DNA of 64,000 nucleotides from assembly GCA_009773355.1 (NCBI GenBank), contig WRPG01000002.1, positions 162,214-226,213 on the forward strand, in the 5' to 3' direction. Every line of letters starts with the position of its first letter. The first letter of the stretch is position 1. The stretch is from Limisphaerales bacterium (lineage in GTDB: Bacteria > Verrucomicrobiota > Verrucomicrobiia > Limisphaerales > SXTU01). Both the position numbers and the translations under genes were made by a program. Below, piece by piece: positions 46,724 to 56,234 of the stretch. Under the pieces are notes generated by a model. It worked only from the letters and a program-made list of their open reading frames with translations. It ran no database searches and was not told where the DNA came from.

Positions 46724-46933
46724 ATGAAGCACCAAATGGAACTGACCCTCGCCAGCGCAACCCCCGCCTTCCGCCGCGCGCACCGCCGCCAGCGCCGGCT
46801 GCCCAGCGCGCACTGGTGGTTCGACCAGATGCGCAAGGCGGTGGATGACGCGATGGACTGGCAGCCGGCCACTCCCGCGCGCCCGGAGCAGACGCGCCTG
46901 CTGCTGGTGGCGGGGCCGAAACAGCCGGCGTGA
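46724..46933 (+). CDS. Small basic protein of unknown function
   Basis: 69 aa from ATG at 46724; the open frame before it is low-confidence. Contains a basic N-terminal stretch (FRRAHRRQRRLPSA) and HWWFDQMRKAVDDAMDW. The Trp pair plus DQMRKAVD reads like a conserved helical motif; I recall similar WWFDQMR proteins from Verrucomicrobia, to be checked by search. It lies in a 350-bp stretch between divergent synthase and convergent amidohydrolase genes. Confidence 0.6.
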   Translation: MKHQMELTLASATPAFRRAHRRQRRLPSAHWWFDQMRKAVDDAMDWQPATPARPEQTRLLLVAGPKQPA

Positions 46934-46939
46934 GTTGGC

Positions 46940-47006
46940 GGAGCGCCGGTGTCCAGCCGGCGAATTCTTGGCTGGCATCTTCGCGCAGGTTGGACACCTG
47001 CGCTCC
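46940..47006. repeat. Inverted repeat, GGAGCGC.GGTGTCCA family
   Basis: Arms 46940-46963 and 46981-47006 are imperfect reverse complements and share CGCAGGTTGGACAC with the 35.46-kb element. The repeat lies between the convergent small-protein and amidohydrolase genes and ends 3 bp before the latter's stop. Confidence 0.85.
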
Positions 47007-47009
47007 GGG

Positions 47010-48386
47010 CTACTTCGCGGCGGGCCGGCCCTTGTATTTCTCGTGGAGCCGCGTGTGGCGGCTGTCGAGGGGCACTTCGTGGCCGGCAATCCACATGCGC
47101 TTCACGTTGCTGCGCAGGTCAAGGATGTTGCCATCGCTCGCGAAGAAGGTGGCTTCCTTGCCGGCTTCCAGCGAGCCGAGCCGGTCGGCGAGACCGAGGA
47201 CTTGCGCGGGGTAGAGTGTGAGGCCCTTGAGCGCCTCGGACTCCGGCAGGCCAAAAGCGACCGACTGCGCGGCCAAGTAGGGAACATTGCGGGCAAAGGC
47301 CGCCGCGCTTGACCCCGGCCCCTCGCTGAAGAGCACCTTCACCCCGGCCTTCTGCATCATCGCCGCCGCCTTGAAGTGCGCGTCGTAGCTGTCTGTGTCG
47401 CGCGCGGGCTGGTCGAAGGTGGATTCGAAGATGACGGGGACTTTGGCCTTGGCCAGCTCGTCCGCCACGCGCCAGGCGTCGCGGCCCCCGGCGATGGCGA
47501 TTTTGTATTTGCGCTGGCCGGCCCACGCGAGCGCGGCCTTGATCTGACGCGCATCGTCGGCGTGGACGATGAGCGGCAGCTCGCCGCGCACGAAGGGCAG
47601 CATGGCCTCCCACGCGGGGACTTTGGCGGCGGGCTTGCCGTCCTTGGGCGTGACGCCGCGCGCGTTCGCGTAGGCGTGCGCCTCGGCGAAGAAGTCATCG
47701 AGTTCCTTCATGCGCCTGGTGCGTTCCTTGGCCTGCTCCTCGGGCGCCTTGCCCTTGCTGCCGCGCGCGAGTTCCTTGGGCGTGACGTTGAGGTTCATTG
47801 TCGGCCAGAAGACGTGGAGCGCAACGGGGGCCTTGACGGTCATCTCTTCCGTCGTCCACCCGGCGAGCGAGATGACGCCGGACTGGCCGCTCACCATCCC
47901 GCCGAGCGGCAGGACCAGCGCGTGCGTGATGCCGTTGGCCCGCGCGACCGGGATGAGTTCCGAGTCCGGGTTCACCGACAGCCACGCGCGCACGTCCGGC
48001 GTGAAGGTGCCCGTCTCCGTCGTGTCCTGCGTGGCGCGCACGGCGGAAATCTCCGTGAGGCCGAGCGAACTGGTCGGCAGGATGAGGCCGGGGAAGAGGT
48101 GAAGCCCTTTCAAGTCCACCGTGCCGTCGGGCTTTGTGACGGGCGCGATCTTCGAGACGGACACAATCTTCGCACCCTTCGTGAGCAGGAAGCCCGGCGA
48201 GAGCGTTTCGCCGGAGACTGTGTGAACCGTCGCGCCGGCGTAGAGGACGATTGCCTCGGGGTTCCACGGGGCGAGCAGCACCTTGTCAGTGGCGGGAATC
48301 GGCCGCAGCTCCTCCTGCGCGGAGACGTTGGCCAGCAGCGCGCCAAGCAGGGCCAGGCAGCTTGAAAGGGACTTGGTCGCGGACAT
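47010..48386 (-). CDS. Amidohydrolase-family protein lacking the metal-binding HxH
   Basis: 458 aa from ATG at 48386 with a signal peptide (about 1-23). Imidazolonepropionase-like TIM barrel organisation (LHLFPGLI, LIVHADDARQIKAAL, VLFSEGPGSSAAAFARNVPYLA, LTLYPAQVLGLADRLGSLEAGKEATFFASDGN). Where active members have PGLIDxHxH, this protein reads PGLILPTSSLG, so the first two metal ligands are absent. An exported, possibly catalytically altered amidohydrolase; a related subfamily with a similar GSSLGL stretch is known to me only by recollection. Frame continues antisense through ilvD, but that part is not coding. Confidence 0.8.
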   Translation of the reverse strand: MSATKSLSSCLALLGALLANVSAQEELRPIPATDKVLLAPWNPEAIVLYAGATVHTVSGETLSPGFLLTKGAKIVSVSKIAPVTKPDGTVDLKGLHLFPGLILPTSSLGLTEISAVRATQDTTETGTFTPDVRAWLSVNPDSELIPVARANGITHALVLPLGGMVSGQSGVISLAGWTTEEMTVKAPVALHVFWPTMNLNVTPKELARGSKGKAPEEQAKERTRRMKELDDFFAEAHAYANARGVTPKDGKPAAKVPAWEAMLPFVRGELPLIVHADDARQIKAALAWAGQRKYKIAIAGGRDAWRVADELAKAKVPVIFESTFDQPARDTDSYDAHFKAAAMMQKAGVKVLFSEGPGSSAAAFARNVPYLAAQSVAFGLPESEALKGLTLYPAQVLGLADRLGSLEAGKEATFFASDGNILDLRSNVKRMWIAGHEVPLDSRHTRLHEKYKGRPAAK

Positions 48387-48479
48387 GGGCGCGTTTATGG
48401 CGGTTGCGGCGGCCAAGTTCAAGGCTGCTTCGCCCGCGCTTGCCTGACCCGGTGATTTCAGGAAAGCTCCGCCGCACGA

Positions 48480-50195
48480 ATGAAAAAGCAAGCCGCCGCC
48501 AAATCCCCATCTCTCGCCCGCCAGTGGTCGTCCATCGTGGTGGACGGTGCCGAGCGCGCCGCCAGCCGCGCGATGCTGCACGCCGTCGGGTTCAAGCGCG
48601 AAGACTTCCGCAAGTCGCAGGTCGCCGTCTGCTCCACCTGGAGCCAGGTCACGCCCTGCAACATCCACATTGACCAGCTCGCCGTGAGCGTCGCGATGGG
48701 CGTCAACGAGGCGGGCGGCAAGGCGGTCGTCTTCAACACCATCACCGTCAGCGACGGCATCTCGATGGGCAGCGAAGGCATGAAGTATTCCCTCGTCTCG
48801 CGCGAGGTCATCGCGGACTCCATCGAGACGGTCGTGGGCTGCGAAGGCATGGACGGCCTCGTGGCCGTGGGCGGCTGCGACAAGAACATGCCCGGCTGCC
48901 TCATCGCCATGGCGCGGCTGAACCGCCCGGCGGTCTTCGTCTATGGCGGCACGATTCTGCCCGGCGACTACCACGGCAAGCCCGTGGACGTGGTCTCTTG
49001 CTTCGAGGCTGTCGGCCTGCATTCGGCGGGCAGGATGAGCGACAAGGACTTGGCCGACCTTGAGGAAGTCGCCATCCCCGGTGCCGGCTCCTGCGGCGGC
49101 ATGTATACGGCCAACACCATGGCGTCCGCCATCGAAGCGCTCGGTATGAGTCTGCCCAACTCCAGCGCTCAAGCCGCTGTTTCGAACGACAAGACCCGTG
49201 ACTGCGAGCAGGCCGGCAAGGCCGTCTTGAACCTCATCAAACGCGGCATCCGCCCGCGCGACATCATGACGAAGAAGGCGTTTGAGAACGCCATCACGCT
49301 CGTCATCGCGCTCGGTGGCTCGACCAACGCGGTCCTTCACCTGCTCGCGATGGCGAGCGCGGCGAACGTGAAGCTGACCATTGACGACTTCACGCGCATC
49401 GGCAAACGCGTGCCCGTGCTCGCCGACCTCAAGCCCTCTGGCAAATACGTGATGGCCAAGCTCGTCGAGATCGGCGGCACGGTGCCGCTGATGAAGATGC
49501 TCTTGGACAAGGGACTCATGCACGGCGACTGCATGACCGTCACGGGCAAGACGCTTGCGCAAAACTTGAAGAACGCGCCGAAGTATCCCGCCGGCCAAGA
49601 TGTGGTGCGCGGCTTCGATAATCCCATCAAGCCAAACAGTCACCTCGTCGTCTTCCGTGGCAATCTCTGTCCCGCCGGCGCGGTCGGCAAAATCTCCGGC
49701 AAGGAAGGCCTTCAGTTCAACGGCAAGGCCATCTGCTTCGACAGCGAGGAGAAGGCGCTCGCCGCCATTCTCGATGGCCGCGTGAAGAAGGGCCACGTCA
49801 TCGTCATCCGCTACGAAGGACCGCGCGGCGGCCCCGGCATGAGGGAGATGCTCTCGCCCACCAGCGCCATCATGGGCAAGGGCCTCGGCAAGGACGTGGC
49901 GCTCATCACCGATGGACGTTTCAGCGGCGGCTCGCACGGCTTCGTGGTCGGCCACGTCACGCCGGAAGCCTACGAGGGTGGCCCGCTCGCCATCGTCAAG
50001 AACGGCGACCCGATCCTCTTCGATGCCGAGAAGCGCGAGATCACCCTCGGCATCACCAAGGGCGAACTCGACCGTCGCCTCCGCCTTTGGAAGCGCCCGG
50101 CTCCGCGTTACACGCGCGGCATCCTCGCCAAATATGCCGCCACGGTGAAGTCGGCGAGCGATGGCGCGGTGACGGATGTGGATTTGAAGGTATGA
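48480..50195 (+). CDS. ilvD: Dihydroxy-acid dehydratase
   Basis: 571 aa. Fe-S cluster Cys ligands sit in [19 protein letters not shown] and [14 protein letters not shown]. The catalytic-site [12 protein letters not shown] and [14 protein letters not shown] segments are present. It converts dihydroxy acids to keto acids in isoleucine and valine synthesis. No other ilv gene is in the window. The gap of 93 bp to the divergent amidohydrolase gene shows no repeat. Confidence 0.97.
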   Translation: MKKQAAAKSPSLARQWSSIVVDGAERAASRAMLHAVGFKREDFRKSQVAVCSTWSQVTPCNIHIDQLAVSVAMGVNEAGGKAVVFNTITVSDGISMGSEGMKYSLVSREVIADSIETVVGCEGMDGLVAVGGCDKNMPGCLIAMARLNRPAVFVYGGTILPGDYHGKPVDVVSCFEAVGLHSAGRMSDKDLADLEEVAIPGAGSCGGMYTANTMASAIEALGMSLPNSSAQAAVSNDKTRDCEQAGKAVLNLIKRGIRPRDIMTKKAFENAITLVIALGGSTNAVLHLLAMASAANVKLTIDDFTRIGKRVPVLADLKPSGKYVMAKLVEIGGTVPLMKMLLDKGLMHGDCMTVTGKTLAQNLKNAPKYPAGQDVVRGFDNPIKPNSHLVVFRGNLCPAGAVGKISGKEGLQFNGKAICFDSEEKALAAILDGRVKKGHVIVIRYEGPRGGPGMREMLSPTSAIMGKGLGKDVALITDGRFSGGSHGFVVGHVTPEAYEGGPLAIVKNGDPILFDAEKREITLGITKGELDRRLRLWKRPAPRYTRGILAKYAATVKSASDGAVTDVDLKV

Positions 50196-50273
50196 TGCGC
50201 AGGCGCGAGGGAGGCTACATGAGTCACCGCCTCTGGGACCACGGCGTGGCGTGCCCGCCAGTGCCGTCGTAGA

Positions 50274-50753
50274 CTATTCTCCTCTGCCTGCTTGCTGGAC
50301 TCGTGCAATGCTTCTCAAGAGGAAGAGCCAAAGGTAGGCGAAGCCACTGAAAACCAGACCGAAGCCGATTAGCGCGAGAGGACCAAACCAAAGTGACTGG
50401 AAGGAGTTAATCCTTGCACGCTCAGGCTTCGATGCTTCGAAGAGCACGGAAACTCGGTCTCCTGGCTCCATAGCGAGAAACGAGGATCCGAAGGAAGCGC
50501 GCTGTGTATGAACAATCCCACCTACGTCAGTGAATTTGAACACAGGGTGGAAAACTGTCCCGCCCTGCACCGATTCGGAGCGTTCAATCGACAAGACTTG
50601 GCCAGAGGTCTTTGAATACTGCATTGAGACAACGGCGCTCCGAGCGAGTAAGAAAATCCCGACAATCACTAACAAAGCTCCGACAGCTATAAAGCCCCAA
50701 CCAACGGCACGTCCCAAAAACTGTTTCGCCTTCGTGGCGGCAACATTTAGCAT
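50274..50753 (-). CDS. DUF3592-like membrane protein
   Basis: 159 aa from ATG at 50753. Two transmembrane segments (about 18-36 and 122-148) flank an extracytoplasmic domain SGQVLSIERSESVQGGTVFHPVF...IVHTQRASFGSSF...PGDRVSVLFEASKPERARIN, the DUF3592 pattern. Function is unknown. The DNA here (about 50280-50760) is visibly richer in A+T than its neighbours, which could reflect recent acquisition. Confidence 0.75.
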   Translation of the reverse strand: MLNVAATKAKQFLGRAVGWGFIAVGALLVIVGIFLLARSAVVSMQYSKTSGQVLSIERSESVQGGTVFHPVFKFTDVGGIVHTQRASFGSSFLAMEPGDRVSVLFEASKPERARINSFQSLWFGPLALIGFGLVFSGFAYLWLFLLRSIARVQQAGRGE

Positions 50754-50825
50754 AAACCCTGTGCGGGATTTAGGTTCATTCTCCTGTGCGCGCTCTGCGC
50801 CCTCTCGCGGCAAAAAACCAGCCCC

Positions 50826-52214
50826 TCAATTCTCCCGCTTGAAGAACCGCTGCACCGCGCCTTTGTGGCGGGGGAGGAGTTGCTGGACGTTCGCCGCGCC
50901 GCCGCCGGCTTCGGCTCCGGTCAGCGCGCCGGCGGAGGCGGTTTCCTTGTCGCCGGTCACTTCGGGCGCGCTGCGGCTGATGCCCACGAGCTGAGCGTCC
51001 TTCAAGCCGCTGAGCGGCCCCATCGGCAGCGCAGTGTCCTTGAACTTCATGCCGGACTCGTCGGACGGGTCGGTCCACGTCAGCGGGGCGTCGCCGCGAC
51101 CGCGGTCCACGCCGCCCTGGCCGAAGGACTGCACGACGAGCAGGACGGAGTCGAGGTTCGCGCCGTTCTCGGCGAGGAAGGCGGCGAGGCCGGCGGGGTT
51201 CGGGCACTGGCCGGCGTTCTTGCAGGCTTCGAGGAGCTTGGGGTCAATGAGCTTGAGGTTCGCGAGCTTGTTGAGGCACTCGCCCAGCTTGTCCTTGTTG
51301 CCTTGGAGCGCCTTCATCAATTCCTTGAGCTGCTCGGCGTTGAGCTTGCCCTCCTTCGCGGCCTTGAGGAGTTCCTCGGGGAGCTTGGCGGCGAGGAGGC
51401 CCTGCTCCAGCTTCGCCTGCTGGAGGAGCGACGCGAGATCCTGCATGGCACGCTCCAGCAGCGAGGATGCGGAGTCCGGCAGGAGGCCCAGCGCGGCGGC
51501 GAGCGTCTCGGCCTGCTTCATGGCGTCGGTCTTCTGGATGGCCTCCTCGGCGGCCTGCTTGGCGAGGTCGCTGTTGGACTGCTTGAGATGGTCGAGGGAT
51601 TCCCAAGTCTTGGCCGGGTCTTTCGCGGCGGATTCCTTGCCGAGGCGGGCCAGCTCCTTCTTGAGTTCCAGCGCCTTGTCCTCCGGCAAAATCTTTTCCT
51701 CCTCCAGCGCCGTGATCTGCTCGGTCAACTCCGTGACCAGCTTGCCCACGTCGAGCGGACGCTGCGCCGCGCCGACGATGAACCGCTCGGGCATGAGCAT
51801 GGACGCACCGAGGAAGAGCGCCGCCGCGCAGAAGAGCGTCATGGGCCGCCCGCTGTTCCAGCGCACAATGGGCTGGGCGGGCTTGGAACCATTCTGCCAT
51901 GCGGAAACGTCCGCCTGAGCAGCGGCCATGAGCAAGCCGCCGGCGTGGTTGTGCCGGTCCATCGCCGCGCGCACCGCGGCGAGCTGCGGACGCCGCCGCC
52001 ATTCCACCCACGCCGCACCCGCGACAACCGGCACCAAACCAATCAACCCGCCGATAAGCCAGTGCGACGCCACCAAACCCGTCACGCGCGCCACGAGCAC
52101 GGCGACACCCACGGCCAGCAGCCAGATCGTCGCGCACCGCAGCGCGGTGCGGAAGATGAGCAACGCAGTGAGGCGACTGGCGAACTCGCGGATGGCCGGT
52201 TCAGTGGAGTTCAT
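50826..52214 (-). CDS. Membrane protein with long charged coiled-coil region
   Basis: 462 aa. Three hydrophobic segments near the N-terminus (about 16-38, 48-70 and 125-142), then a coiled-coil-like stretch (about 150-330) of Leu/Glu/Lys-rich repeats (ALEEEKILPEDKALELKKEL, LAKQAAEEAIQKTDAMKQ). The C-terminal 130 residues are Gly-rich and end QRFFKREN. Similar proteins accompany MoxR/DUF58/VWA operons in PVC bacteria, but here it is alone. No known domain. Confidence 0.65.
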   Translation of the reverse strand: MNSTEPAIREFASRLTALLIFRTALRCATIWLLAVGVAVLVARVTGLVASHWLIGGLIGLVPVVAGAAWVEWRRRPQLAAVRAAMDRHNHAGGLLMAAAQADVSAWQNGSKPAQPIVRWNSGRPMTLFCAAALFLGASMLMPERFIVGAAQRPLDVGKLVTELTEQITALEEEKILPEDKALELKKELARLGKESAAKDPAKTWESLDHLKQSNSDLAKQAAEEAIQKTDAMKQAETLAAALGLLPDSASSLLERAMQDLASLLQQAKLEQGLLAAKLPEELLKAAKEGKLNAEQLKELMKALQGNKDKLGECLNKLANLKLIDPKLLEACKNAGQCPNPAGLAAFLAENGANLDSVLLVVQSFGQGGVDRGRGDAPLTWTDPSDESGMKFKDTALPMGPLSGLKDAQLVGISRSAPEVTGDKETASAGALTGAEAGGGAANVQQLLPRHKGAVQRFFKREN

Positions 52215-52368
52215 GGGGTTTTGATTGGGCGCAACCTAGAAGCGGGGCAGGGGGGCGTCAAGCGCGGCGTGGCTGCATGGCGTGGCCACGTCTCTCCTGG
52301 ATTAAGAGAAGGAGTCGTGCTCAAAACCAGTTGCCTTCTCCGCCCGGCCACCGTAAGCCCAAGGCCGC

Positions 52369-53673
52369 ATGGATGATTCATCTCCGCGCCCGCGTCCGGG
52401 CGAGTTTCAATCGCTGCCGCGTCGCGCTCCACGTCCGCAACGTCCCGAGTTCCGGGAGCGCCGGGAGTTTCGTGATCGCCCGCCGCGCGATGACTTCTCC
52501 CGGCCAGCGGGCACCTCCTGGCCCACGCCGTGGGTGCAGCTCAAATACATCTCCAACTCGCCGACGATCTACCCGGCGATGATCGCCGGGGCGTCGCCGG
52601 ACGCGAAACCGGGCGACCTCGTGGCGGTGTTTGGCAAGGAAGGCCGGCGCTTCGGCAGCGGGCTGTGGAATCCCAAGGCGCGCGTGCCACTGCGCGTGCT
52701 GCATCACGGCGAGGAAGCCGTGGGCGAGGAGTTGTTCGAGGCGCGGCTCGGCGAGGCGCTGGATTTGCGGCAGAACTTGCTCGCCCTTGATGCCAGCACG
52801 GACGCCTACCGCGTCGTCTCCTCGGATGGCGACGGCCTGAGCGGTCTCGTGGTGGACCGCTTCGGCGACACGCTGAGCGTGGAGATCCACAGCCTCGGCA
52901 TTTTCCAGCGGCTCGGGCGGTTGCTGCCGCTGATTCACGAGCGGCTCGGCACCAAACGGCAGGTCATCTCGGTGGATGACTTCATCGCGCGCGTGGAGGG
53001 CATCCGCTTCGCGGGCGCGAATGACGTGCGCTCGGTGAAGATTCGCGAGCACGGCGTCCGCTACGAGGTGGACTTCGCCTCCGGGCACAAGACGGGTTTC
53101 TTCTGCGACCAGCGCGAGAACCGCCGCAAGCTGGCGACGTTCGTGAAAGGGAAGCGCGTGCTGGACTGCTGCTGCTACACCGGCGGCTTTGCGCTCGCGG
53201 CGAAGGTGCTCGGCGGCGCGGAGGAGGTCACGGGCGTGGACCTCGACGAGAAGGCCATCGAGCAGGCGAAGCGCAACGCGAACCTGAACCAGGCGCGCAT
53301 CGAATGGGTGCATTGCGACGCGTTTTCCTTCGCGCGGCAGATGCAGCGCAACAACACGCGCTGGCCCGTGGTCGTGCTCGACCCGCCCAAGTTCATCTTC
53401 AGCGGCGAGGACGAGCTGGAAGGCAAACGGAAATACGAGGACTTGAACGGCATGGGCATGAACGTGCTGGAGCCGGGCGGGTTGCTGGTGACGTGCTCCT
53501 GCTCGGGGATGATTGACCTGGAGGGCTTCGAGCAGCTCGTGACGCGCGCGGCTTATCGTCTCGGCAAGCGGCTGCAGTTCCTCGACCGCACGGGCGCGGG
53601 CGCGGACCATCCGGTGATGGCGAACTGCCCGGAGAGCCGTTACCTCAAGGTTATTTGGGCGCGCGTTTGGTGA
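52369..53673 (+). CDS. RlmI-like class I rRNA methyltransferase
   Basis: 434 aa. An Arg/Pro-rich N-terminus (about 1-48) precedes a PUA domain (PWVQLKYISNSPTIYPAMIAG) and a SAM-dependent MTase core: VLDCCCYTGGFALAAKVLGG (motif I), VTGVDLDEKAIEQAKRNA and the LDPPKF catalytic loop, then CSCSGMI. It fits RlmI-type 23S rRNA 5-methylcytosine methyltransferases. The N-terminal extension is unusual and probably disordered. It precedes prfC on the same strand. Confidence 0.9.
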   Translation: MDDSSPRPRPGEFQSLPRRAPRPQRPEFRERREFRDRPPRDDFSRPAGTSWPTPWVQLKYISNSPTIYPAMIAGASPDAKPGDLVAVFGKEGRRFGSGLWNPKARVPLRVLHHGEEAVGEELFEARLGEALDLRQNLLALDASTDAYRVVSSDGDGLSGLVVDRFGDTLSVEIHSLGIFQRLGRLLPLIHERLGTKRQVISVDDFIARVEGIRFAGANDVRSVKIREHGVRYEVDFASGHKTGFFCDQRENRRKLATFVKGKRVLDCCCYTGGFALAAKVLGGAEEVTGVDLDEKAIEQAKRNANLNQARIEWVHCDAFSFARQMQRNNTRWPVVVLDPPKFIFSGEDELEGKRKYEDLNGMGMNVLEPGGLLVTCSCSGMIDLEGFEQLVTRAAYRLGKRLQFLDRTGAGADHPVMANCPESRYLKVIWARVW

Positions 53674-53739
53674 CGCGAGCCCGGGCGTCGGAAAACCCGG
53701 CTTGTTCCGTTGGCCGGCTTTGCTACCGTCCGCGCCCCT

Positions 53740-55341
53740 GTGGACATCGCGAAAGAAATCCAGCGGCGGCGCACCTTCGCCATCATCTCGCATCCCGATG
53801 CGGGCAAGACGACGCTGACCGAGAAGCTCCTGCTTTACGGCGGCGCGGTGCAGCTTGCCGGCAGCGTCACCGCGCGCAAGCAGCAGCGTGCCACGACCTC
53901 CGACTGGATGGAACTGGAGAAGAAGCGCGGCATCTCCATCAGCTCGACGGTCCTGCAGTTCGACTACGAGGGCTACCGCATCAACCTGCTCGACACCCCC
54001 GGCCACAAGGACTTCTCCGAGGACACCTACCGCGTGCTCACCGCCGTGGACGCAGTGGTCATGGTGATTGATTCCGCCAAGGGCATCGAGCCGCAGACGC
54101 GCAAGCTCTTTGAGGTCTGCCGCCAGCGCGGCGTGCCGATCTTCACCTTCATGAACAAGTGCGACCGCCCCATGAAGGAGCCGCTCGCGCTGCTGGACGA
54201 ACTGGAGAAAGTCCTCGGCATCGGCGCGTTCCCGGTGAACTGGCCCATCGGCACGGGCTTCGAGTTCAAGGGCGTCTATGACCGGCGCGCGAAGCAGTTT
54301 CACTTGTTCGAGCGCACCGTGGGCGGCGCTTATCGCGCTCCGGTGGAAGTCGGTGGGCTGAACGATCCCGTCATCCGCGAGCGGCTGGACGAGCAGACCT
54401 TCGCCAAGACCGTCGAGGAGATCGAGATGCTTGACCTCGCGGGCGAGGAGTTCGACGACGAGTCGGTGCTGGCCGGCCAGACCACGCCGGTCTTCTTCGG
54501 CAGCGGCATCAACAACTTCGGCGTGCAGCTTCTGCTCGACGGTTTCCTCCAGCACGCGCCGCCGCCCAAGCCGCGCGTCCTGGCCGGCACGCCCATCGCG
54601 CCCGAGCACCCGGCCTTCTCCGGCTTCATCTTCAAGATTCAGGCGAACATGGACCCGCGCCACCGCGACCGCATCGCGTTCCTGCGCGTGTGCTCCGGCA
54701 AGTTCGAGCGCGACATGAGCGTGAGCCACTCGCGCACCGGCAAGAAGGTCCGCCTCTCCAGCTCCCACAAGCTCCTCGGCAACGAGCGCGAGACCGTGGA
54801 CGAGGCGTTCCCCGGCGATGTCATCGGCCTCGTGGGCCACGACGGCTTCGGTATCGGCGACACGCTCACCACGGACCCGGCGATTGTGTATCGCGAGATC
54901 CCGCGCTTCACGCCGGAGGCCTTCGCGTTCCTGCACAATCCGAACACGGCGAAGTTCAAACAGTTCCGCCAGGGGCTGGAGCAGCTTTTGCAGGAAGGCG
55001 TCATTCAGGCGCTGACCCTCCGCCACTCGGGCAGCAAAGTCCCGCTGCTCGCCGCCGTCGGACCGCTCCAGTTCGAGGTCGTCCAGTTCCGGCTCGAAAG
55101 CGAATACGGGGCGACCTCGCGGCTCGAACTCGCCCCGTGGTCCGTCGTCCGCTGGCTGCCCGCAGGGATGACTGACGAGCAGCTCGACACCCTTTCACTG
55201 CCGACCGGCGCAAAGCTCGGCTACGACATGGGCAACAATCCGGTCATCCTGTTCTCCAATGACTGGTCCGCGAACTACTTCACCACGCCCAACCCCGGCG
55301 TGACGCTCTCGCACCTGCCCGTGGGCTTGTCGGGATTGTGA
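53740..55341 (+). CDS. prfC: Peptide chain release factor 3
   Basis: 533 aa from GTG at 53740, which gives VDIAKEIQRRRTFAII as in other RF3 proteins; TTG at 53710 is an alternative. GTPase motifs: SHPDAGKTTL (G1), DTPGHKDF (G3), NKCD (G4). Also RGISISSTVLQFDYEG and SHSRTGKKVRL. It recycles RF1/RF2 from the ribosome. Downstream lies a short palindromic repeat cluster before the convergent DUF1080 gene. Confidence 0.96.
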   Translation: MDIAKEIQRRRTFAIISHPDAGKTTLTEKLLLYGGAVQLAGSVTARKQQRATTSDWMELEKKRGISISSTVLQFDYEGYRINLLDTPGHKDFSEDTYRVLTAVDAVVMVIDSAKGIEPQTRKLFEVCRQRGVPIFTFMNKCDRPMKEPLALLDELEKVLGIGAFPVNWPIGTGFEFKGVYDRRAKQFHLFERTVGGAYRAPVEVGGLNDPVIRERLDEQTFAKTVEEIEMLDLAGEEFDDESVLAGQTTPVFFGSGINNFGVQLLLDGFLQHAPPPKPRVLAGTPIAPEHPAFSGFIFKIQANMDPRHRDRIAFLRVCSGKFERDMSVSHSRTGKKVRLSSSHKLLGNERETVDEAFPGDVIGLVGHDGFGIGDTLTTDPAIVYREIPRFTPEAFAFLHNPNTAKFKQFRQGLEQLLQEGVIQALTLRHSGSKVPLLAAVGPLQFEVVQFRLESEYGATSRLELAPWSVVRWLPAGMTDEQLDTLSLPTGAKLGYDMGNNPVILFSNDWSANYFTTPNPGVTLSHLPVGLSGL

Positions 55342-55367
55342 GGGACGAGCGGCGCGGCCTGTAGCGC

Positions 55368-55422
55368 GACTTTCCAAAGTCGAGACCCGAAGCGGCCCAT
55401 GACTCGACATTGGAATGTCGAG
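55368..55422. repeat. Paired palindromes, CTCGACATTGGAATGTCGAG type
   Basis: The palindrome at 55403-55422 is the same 20-bp core as the repeat arms at 26.63-26.71 kb. It is preceded by a related CGACTTTCCAAAGTCG palindrome at 55368-55383. It lies between convergent prfC and the DUF1080 gene. Confidence 0.85.
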
Positions 55423-55431
55423 CCACCCTGG

Positions 55432-56169
55432 CTACCTGAGTTCCTTCACGTAAATGTTCCGGAACTGCATGAGGCTGGAGGCCCCGGCCAGCTCGCCGGT
55501 CTTGGGATTGCGCCCGCCGTGATGCTGGAGGGCGAGCCGGCCCTTCGCCGGGACGCCGGGAAGCTGCGCGTTCTCGATGACGGTCTTGCCGTTGAGCACG
55601 ACCGTGAGACGGTCGCCCTTCATCGTGATCTCGAACGTGTTCCATTCGCCGACTGGTTTGTCCGCGTGCAGCTTCGGCGTCACGCCGGCGCGGACGGCGG
55701 GCGGCATGGTCTTGTCCATGCGATAGCCATAAACCTCGCCGGAGCCGACGGGCCAGCACCAGATGTTGACCTGCGCCTTGCCCACGCCGCGCAGGTAGAT
55801 GCCGGAATCGGCGTTGGGACGATGCGTGAGGATTTCCTTGCCGTCGGGGCCAAGGCGGTGCGTGCCGTCAGGCAGCACGTCGGGCATCGGGTAGGTGCCG
55901 GTCATGCGCTTGATGCGCCAGTCCATGCGCAGGGTGAAGTCGCCGAACTCCTTCGCGGTCCAGAGGTTCTTGTCGCCCTTGGCCTCGCTCTCGGCGTCGT
56001 AGTCAATGACGCCGTCGAGAATCTTCCAGTGCCCGTTGTCGCCCTCGGGCACGGTCCAGCCGGTGAAGTCCTTGCCGTTGAACAGGGCGGTGAAGCCGGC
56101 CGGCGCCGCGAACGACGTGGAGGCCGCGAAGGCCAAGGCGAGGGCGGTGGCGAGGGAGAATGCTTTCAT
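55432..56169 (-). CDS. Exported DUF1080 (3-keto-disaccharide hydrolase-type) protein
   Basis: 245 aa with signal peptide (1-21). The mature part starts GFTALFNGKDFTGWTVPEG and contains HWKILDGVIDYD, FGDFTLRMDWRIK and NADSGIYLRG, all signatures of DUF1080. Members hydrolyse 3-keto glycosides or glucans in PVC bacteria and Bacteroidetes. No neighbouring oxidoreductase of the 3-keto pathway is beside it. Secreted, jelly-roll fold. Confidence 0.92.
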   Translation of the reverse strand: MKAFSLATALALAFAASTSFAAPAGFTALFNGKDFTGWTVPEGDNGHWKILDGVIDYDAESEAKGDKNLWTAKEFGDFTLRMDWRIKRMTGTYPMPDVLPDGTHRLGPDGKEILTHRPNADSGIYLRGVGKAQVNIWCWPVGSGEVYGYRMDKTMPPAVRAGVTPKLHADKPVGEWNTFEITMKGDRLTVVLNGKTVIENAQLPGVPAKGRLALQHHGGRNPKTGELAGASSLMQFRNIYVKELR

Positions 56170-56234
56170 GCCGGCAGCTTGGGAGCGGCGCGAGGCAGCG
56201 TCAAGCAGGCGGCCGGGCCGAACAGCAAGGCCGC

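Noticed and set aside
48387..49955. Extension of the amidohydrolase frame across ilvD
   Set aside because: The upstream half is antisense to ilvD and has no signal or domain; the signal peptide begins at 48386.
52378..55026. 882-codon minus frame over the methyltransferase and prfC
   Set aside because: Both genes underneath are well-supported on the plus strand; the frame has only shadow-type composition.
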